Part shown: piece after piece, positions 50,450-55,107 of the stretch | How the letters are laid out: every line of letters starts with the position of its first letter | Position numbering within the stretch: position 1 is the stretch's first letter | Origin: an uncultured Prevotella sp. | GTDB taxonomy: Bacteria; Bacteroidota; Bacteroidia; Bacteroidales; Bacteroidaceae | Reading direction: 5' to 3' | DNA length: 55,107 nt | NCBI GenBank assembly: GCA_900544825.1 | Contig: UQWP01000011.1 | Span: forward strand, 1 to 55,107 | Program-made: the position numbers and the translations under genes | The notes under the pieces: model-generated | Told to the model about the DNA's origin: nothing | Databases searched by the model: none | What the model saw: only the letters and a program-made list of their open reading frames with translations

Positions 50450-52777
50450 TTACATTCTGTTCTTTTGAGATTGACCTGCACCAGTTCCTTTATACTTGCT
50501 GTTCGTTGCGTTAAAGCGATAGCGGATGCTAAAGGTAATGGTACTTGTGGAATTTAGGTCATATAACATTGTTCTTTGTACACCTGAATAGAATGTGCGA
50601 TGTTGATTCCCCGTTCCGAATACATCTGAAACGTCAAGTGTCAACGTAAGGCGATTCTTGAGCAACGACTTGTAGAGTGACAGGTCTGTATTGAAATAGC
50701 CTTGGCGGATACATTTGTTACCCATATTACCTTCGGTCTGTGCGGTCATTACAAATGAAGCCGTCAGTAACTTGAAGTCAAACGCATTGGTAAGTTGGAA
50801 AACTGCCACAGGATTGTCAAGTTTATTGCCCACATGCGTATTCATCTTGAGCCATTGCTTAAAGAGCATTGTTTCCAATGTTGGATGCCAAATGCCAAAG
50901 GTAGGGTTCAGCGTCAGTCCTGCTTGGAAAGAGTTGTAGCTATCGATGTTCTCTGGGCGAGCGAGTGACTTCATCGGATCTCCACGATAAGTCTGCGTCA
51001 TCGTACAAACCTCATCTGAGATATGCGAATAAACCAATTGCAGATTGAGCCATTCCCAAGAGAGTCCGTAGGTAAGATTGTGTGTAATTGAAGGAACGAG
51101 GAATGGATTGCCCGACTCGTATGTGTATTGGTTGTCATACTGCACACCGCTTCTAAGCTCGTTGTAGCTTGGACGATAGATGTCGGTGGCATACGTCAGT
51201 TGCATCTGTGTCTTGCCAACAGGAAGCGAGAGAGCCAAAGACGGAAACCAATTGCCGTAAGTCTTGCTCTGTTCTGCTATATACAAATCATTGTCATAAT
51301 AGTCAAAGTCGATGTATTCATAGCGAAGCCCTGCTTGCATCGTCAGTAGCCCGAATTTACGGCTATAGTCAACGAACGCCGATGTCATTGACTCTTTGAC
51401 TTTTTCTTTCTCGTTATCAACCACTTCTGGCTCCACTTGGTAGTGACATCTTCGATTCACATGACTGTATTCACCGCCCAACGAAAAATTGCCATTCAAC
51501 AAAGGAATACTAAGGACAAGTTTGGATGCCAACAAATAGTTGCGATTGTTGCGATAAGAGCAGACATCAGACTTTTCCGTCTCTGTCTGGCGATATTCGT
51601 CAAGCACTGTTTCGTGTAAGTCCATCCACTGCTTCTTGCCATACCAATAATAATCTGTATTGAAATCCACATTCAGCCCTCCTATCTTGCCAACATAATA
51701 AGCATTGGCGGAATAAGTCGTTGACTGACCTGGACTCAGATAATCAACGGTTGAAGATTCCTTCTGTACATTGTTCTGCATTATATTGAACGTCTGAGTT
51801 CCTTCGCCCTTATCCTTTGCTAAACGATTGTAGCTGAAGCTGGCACCCAAATTGCTTTCTTCGCCAAGCATATAGCTTACCCCCAAGCGTGCGTATGGGT
51901 TGATGTTAGTGAATTCCTGATTGACGTTCATATTCTGCTGCCAAGTATCTGTGATGTATGAATATTGCGTCACTTGTTTGTTTTCTGGAGTGTGAGCATA
52001 TGCACCATACAAGAACCCATTGACATCCAATCCTCCTCTTCGATAATTTCCTTGGAACGACTCATAAGAGCTCAAACGTTTTTCTTCATTGACCGAAAAC
52101 GTAGTTTTATTGTCAAAGCTGAAGCCTTCGCCCTGTGTCTTCTTTGTGGTAATGCGTATGACACTCTTCACACTGGCATCATATCGTGCACCAGGGTTGT
52201 TGATTACTTCAATTTTCTTTATGTTGCTTGGTTGCAAACGTTGCAAATCCATTTGGTCTTGCATCTTCCGACCATTGATAAATATTACAGGTGTGCCACG
52301 ACCAAACACTTCTATTTGTCCATCTTTGGCAGACACATTAGGAATGCGTGAAAGCAACTGTTCCATATTGGAAGTTTTCTCCAATACACTGCCTTCTATA
52401 TTTGTTATCATTCCCTCACCTCGCAGCACGGTCTTTGGCAACGAACTTTTGACAACAACCTCGCCAAGCATGTTGGTGCTTTCCTGAAGTTTTAAGGTGA
52501 CGGTAGTTTGCCCCGTATAATTTATATATTGTGTTTCATAACCGATGAGAGAAACTCGAATGACATTGCCACTCTTTACGCCTTCAAGCATGAAAGAACC
52601 ATCTTCCTTACTAACCGTTCCTTTAACGAAAGAAGAGTCTGATTGTAACAGTTCCACAACATTGGCAAATGAAATTGGCTTACCTTTTGTGTCTGTCACA
52701 ACCCCTTGGATGTTCTGTGCCATCAGCATAGGGCATAGCCCTAAGAACATTATTAGTAATGCAAAATACTTTCTCAT
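50450..52777 (-). CDS. outer-membrane beta-barrel (TonB-receptor-like) protein
   Basis: A 775-residue outer-membrane protein. A signal peptide (ending MLMAQN) is followed by a carboxypeptidase-regulatory-like domain (residues 22-100, GVVTDTKGKPISFANV). A plug-like domain at about 110-215 has VFINGRKMQ and IEVINNPGARYDA. The rest is a large beta-barrel with alternating strands. It resembles the outer-membrane beta-barrel family that accompanies peptide exporters in Bacteroidota and could secrete or take up the modified peptide. No SusD partner is seen. It lies 1 bp after the maturase stop, so the two are tightly linked. Confidence 0.88.
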   Translation of the reverse strand: MRKYFALLIMFLGLCPMLMAQNIQGVVTDTKGKPISFANVVELLQSDSSFVKGTVSKEDGSFMLEGVKSGNVIRVSLIGYETQYINYTGQTTVTLKLQESTNMLGEVVVKSSLPKTVLRGEGMITNIEGSVLEKTSNMEQLLSRIPNVSAKDGQIEVFGRGTPVIFINGRKMQDQMDLQRLQPSNIKKIEVINNPGARYDASVKSVIRITTKKTQGEGFSFDNKTTFSVNEEKRLSSYESFQGNYRRGGLDVNGFLYGAYAHTPENKQVTQYSYITDTWQQNMNVNQEFTNINPYARLGVSYMLGEESNLGASFSYNRLAKDKGEGTQTFNIMQNNVQKESSTVDYLSPGQSTTYSANAYYVGKIGGLNVDFNTDYYWYGKKQWMDLHETVLDEYRQTETEKSDVCSYRNNRNYLLASKLVLSIPLLNGNFSLGGEYSHVNRRCHYQVEPEVVDNEKEKVKESMTSAFVDYSRKFGLLTMQAGLRYEYIDFDYYDNDLYIAEQSKTYGNWFPSLALSLPVGKTQMQLTYATDIYRPSYNELRSGVQYDNQYTYESGNPFLVPSITHNLTYGLSWEWLNLQLVYSHISDEVCTMTQTYRGDPMKSLARPENIDSYNSFQAGLTLNPTFGIWHPTLETMLFKQWLKMNTHVGNKLDNPVAVFQLTNAFDFKLLTASFVMTAQTEGNMGNKCIRQGYFNTDLSLYKSLLKNRLTLTLDVSDVFGTGNQHRTFYSGVQRTMLYDLNSTSTITFSIRYRFNATNSKYKGTGAGQSQKNRM

Positions 52778-52778
52778 A

Positions 52779-54136
52779 TTATTCTACTTTATCTATAAGA
52801 CAATTATCAGGCTTGGCATAAAGTCCTAATTTCTGAGAATAAGACTTTATTCTACAGTTTCTCATGCAACAAAAGCTATGTAACTTGCATGAGTTACAAG
52901 TGTCTATTTGCGAAATTGTTATACCACCTCGCATCATTTGCCATGCCGATTCTTTCTCCCAAATGTCTTGCAAAGTTTCTGTCTTTAAATCCCCTATCTT
53001 CAGAAAAGGAAGATAAAAAGCATAAACGCATGGATATACACAACCATCGGAACTTATAGCGACACGTTTTGTCCCTGCTGCACAAAAGACCTTTTCATCC
53101 TTACTATAGCCATCTATGTTTTCTTTATATGAGAGATTAGGAAAGTCTATTGTAATTCTATCAGAGTAGTTGGTTTGAAGTTGAGTGATCTTTTTGCGCA
53201 TTAGACTTTCTTCTTTTGGGCTCAAAAGTAAAAAGTCGTTTGAAAACGCCCTTCCTTCTGGCTCTACTAAATTAATAGACAAATGATGTACGCCCTTGTT
53301 TATTAAAAAAAGTATCAACTCTTCCAAATGCTCCTTGTTGTGGGCATTTACAACATGTGCAATATTGAGGTTTACACCATTCTGCACCATTAGATCAATT
53401 GTATGGACTATATGCTCAAATGTATTTTTCCCTCTAAGGAACTCATGTTGTTCTGCTGTACATCCATCCAACGAAATTGTTACAGATACATTTTTTTCTT
53501 GAAAATATCCAAATTTTTCTCAGAAATCAGCATGCCATTAGTAAGAATAGAAAAACTCATACGTAAATCTGTTACTTTTCTTAGCAACTGTTCGAAATGA
53601 GGATACATCATAGGCTCCCCACCGCTAATAATGACATTATAAATATTGGCTTTTTCTAATTCTATGAAGATTTTTTCCCATTCATGCGTAGACAAGTGAG
53701 TTCTTTTATCACTATGTAATTCTGATGACTGAAAACAATGCTTACATTTTAAATTACAATTGTGTGTCAATAGAAGTTCAACATCCATAGGTGAGGATGT
53801 TATAGGAATTTGCTCAATAGCATGAATGTTCGAAAAACGATTCGTTGAATGATATGAGCTTTTACTTTGGACAAACAGATGCTCGAACCCAAACTCTTTT
53901 TCTATTTGACTAACATTGTCCCATTTCAAATTTACGCCTTGTTCTGCAAGACTATTTTTCACATCTTCGTATGCTCTGGCATTTGTGTAGAAGAGATGCA
54001 AAAGTGTATAAAGCGAAGCTGTTAATCTTGCTAATTTTCGTGTTTCAATGTTGTACAAGGCATATGAGTTGCCATAATATTCATCATGCCTCATTATCCA
54101 TTTATTTGATATTGTGTACAAAACTCTATTATCCAT
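52779..54136 (-). pseudogene. radical SAM/SPASM peptide maturase interrupted by a frameshift
   Basis: Two frames together make one maturase of about 452 residues. The first part (53480-54136) holds a substrate-binding N-terminal region, the radical SAM motif CNLKCKHC, and IISGGEPMMYP. It ends in a stop just after KKK. The second frame carries on with SLDGCTAEQHEF and ends with a SPASM domain rich in cysteines (FCAAGTKRV, GCVYPC, CNSCKLHSFCCMRNC). The junction is an A7 run (53491-53497): one more A would join them, as would a -1 ribosomal slip. I start it at 54136 because the earlier ATG at 54190 lies inside a terminator hairpin. It may be phase-variable, frameshifted on purpose, or dead. Confidence 0.85.
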
Positions 54137-54150
54137 ATTACTTACTTTTG

Positions 54151-54188
54151 AAAAATGGTCAAGAGAATTAAAATAAACTCTCTTGACC
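54151..54188 (-). terminator. partial terminator between precursor and maturase
   Basis: Minus strand: GGTCAAGAG (54180-54188) pairs with CTCTTGACC (54157-54165), followed by ATTTTT. It lies 38 bp after the precursor stop, the usual place for an attenuator that gives more precursor than enzyme. Confidence 0.72.
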
Positions 54189-54225
54189 ATAAAATTATTG
54201 AATGCAAGTGTATCCGTTAACTATC

Positions 54226-54426
54226 TTATGGCTTCAACGTAGTGTCGGTAGTTGTTGTTGAAGTCGTTGGCTTAGAAGGAGATGTTGTTCCTCCGTTATT
54301 TGTTGTGTTACAACAATTATTTACACCTTGTATTCCAAGTGCATAAACTGTGACATCCTCGACACCAAAGCCCCCTCGCATCAAAGCGAGCTCTTCTTTA
54401 GAAAGAAGTTCTTTTTCTTTGTCCAT
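54226..54426 (-). CDS. double-glycine leader natural-product precursor peptide
   Basis: A 66-residue peptide. The leader MDKEKELLSKEELALMRGG ends in Gly18-Gly19, with the Leu/Met spacing of C39-processed leaders. The 47-residue core begins FGVEDVTVYALGIQG and contains a Cys38-Cys39 pair. It then runs into Asn, Gly, Thr, Ser and Pro only: 11 of the last 20 residues are Thr. The maturase just downstream and the C39 exporter make it a likely RiPP of the radical-SAM GG-Bacteroidales type. The modification is unknown; the Cys pair, or the Thr/Asn tail, are candidate sites. A long structured leader precedes it. Confidence 0.85.
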   Translation of the reverse strand: MDKEKELLSKEELALMRGGFGVEDVTVYALGIQGVNNCCNTTNNGGTTSPSKPTTSTTTTDTTLKP

Positions 54427-54594
54427 AATTTTCTGTTTTAAAATTAAACAAACTGTTAACTGCCTAGGAATCTACGTGTCTTAGAAGTTACGCCTTTTTA
54501 CCCAGACGGGGCTGTATCAACCTTGCGCAAAGGTTATTGGAACAATTGCACCAAAACGAAAGCAAACTGCAATTATTTACCTCATTTTGTATTC
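54427..54594 (-). promoter_or_regulatory. structured 5' leader of the peptide operon
   Basis: About 168 nt from the predicted start to the precursor ATG. Hairpins are AATTGCA / TGCAATT (54544-54574), AACCTT / AAGGTT (54519-54535) and a GC-rich CCCCGTCTGGG (54501-54511). A stretch of 40 mixed bases follows with no coding potential. It matches no riboswitch I know. Confidence 0.4.
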
Positions 54595-54600
54595 CGAATG

Positions 54601-54608
54601 CAAAGGTA
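54601..54608 (-). promoter_or_regulatory. -7 element of the peptide operon
   Basis: Minus strand TACCTTTG, a match to TAnnTTTG; the start would be near 54594. The -33 element is not clear. The sequence between this and 54711 is AT-rich with no gene. Confidence 0.5.
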
Positions 54609-54711
54609 TAAATACTTTTTAAAACAACATAATTTTAGGAGGATATTTAAGTTACATTAAGCAATGTTATACGTGCTTGCACTTTGCATAATAATACAAG
54701 AAATAACGTTT

Positions 54712-55107
54712 TCATTTACTTTTCTTACTGTTTATCTGCATTTTTATCCTATTTGATTCATCAATAAGTTGTCTTGCTATACTATCTTTATATGATGCTA
54801 TCTCAACCATTTTATGGTGTTGATAGACTGAATCTTCATAAGTAGCAACTCGATTTCTTACATCATCAATAACATTCTCATTTCGACAAACAGAAAAATG
54901 CTTTTCGATGTAACTAACATTCGGGTCATCGGATGGAAGCACCATCTTCAATGCCCGATACTTCAAGTCTGCCTCCTCCCAATTTTGGTGCTCTCGCCAT
55001 TGGGTGAGATTGCCCCAAATGGAGAGGACAAGAGATAGAGCCAAGCCACCTGTGAAAAGAAGAACATTCTTTGAGGTTGGCTCGAAGCGATGGGTTACAA
55101 CCTTCTT
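54712..55107 (-). CDS. partial membrane-anchored protein of unknown function
   Basis: The frame stays open to the window edge, so the N-terminus is missing; 131 residues are visible. It starts KKVVTHRFEPTSKNVLL, then one membrane helix (about FTGGLALSLVLSIWG), then a charged, mostly helical domain ending in KMQINSKKSK. I do not recognise the family. Small proteins of this layout occur near mobilisation genes in Bacteroidota, but I have no direct support. It is co-directional with the peptide operon and separated from it by 285 bp including a promoter, so it is probably a different unit. Confidence 0.6.
   Translation of the reverse strand, partial: KKVVTHRFEPTSKNVLLFTGGLALSLVLSIWGNLTQWREHQNWEEADLKYRALKMVLPSDDPNVSYIEKHFSVCRNENVIDDVRNRVATYEDSVYQHHKMVEIASYKDSIARQLIDESNRIKMQINSKKSK

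Noticed and set aside
54453..54462. CTGTTAACTG in the peptide operon leader as another TGTTAAC repeat
   Set aside because: Ten bases without the A-rich lead or a second full unit; probably chance.

Overview
The window is chromosomal DNA of a Bacteroidota bacterium, most likely a Prevotellaceae member close to Prevotella/Segatella. This rests on the gene families (DUF2851, FprA, Bacteroidales-type GG-leader peptide locus), the scarcity of Shine-Dalgarno sequences, and many promoters of the Bacteroidota form TTTG-N19-21-TAnnTTTG. Family names come from recognising motifs by eye; no database search was run.

From 1 to about 35.8 kb the window is mainly core genome. It opens with an envelope gene pair and polA, then ispB and deoC. 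A minus-strand run follows: mnmG, apt, uvrC, dtd, a MazG-like pyrophosphohydrolase and deoC. Two 15/16 matches to the ParB site parS flank apt, so this may be origin-proximal DNA. Next come a strongly expressed-looking succinate dehydrogenase/fumarate reductase operon (sdhCAB), a THUMP-like methyltransferase, an acetyltransferase-like protein, parE, an S41 protease, a BASS transporter, ruvB, coaD, ybeY, dusB, dprA, DUF2851, a thioesterase, dapB, two S26 peptidase homologues (one apparently inactive) and a WbqC-like gene.

From about 36 to 42 kb the genes are accessory. A HIRAN protein carries a perfect-period hexapeptide array. A VirE/DUF3987 primase-like protein has a structured leader of about 300 nt with a boxA-like element. 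Core-type genes follow: an SGNH hydrolase, an M16 peptidase, a PfkB kinase and a flavodiiron protein.

From about 46.2 kb to the end lies an apparently acquired, more AT-rich island. An Abi_2/AbiF-like HEPN protein has its own promoter and a short hairpin RNA candidate in front. A peptide natural-product locus follows on the minus strand: a small precursor with a double-glycine leader, a radical SAM/SPASM maturase broken by one frameshift in an A7 run, an outer-membrane beta-barrel, a C39-peptidase ABC exporter and a very short HlyD-like adaptor. A coherent reading is that the precursor is modified by the maturase, cut and exported by the C39 transporter through the adaptor, with the barrel acting at the outer membrane.

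The intergenic spaces hold several families of short palindromic or tandem repeats (TGTTAAC, GTTCAAAG, GGGTGAAG and GACCAA types). Some have entered coding sequence: they add residues to the M16 peptidase and the methyltransferase and supply the stop codon of the thioesterase. I found no rRNA, tRNA, CRISPR array or recognisable transposase.
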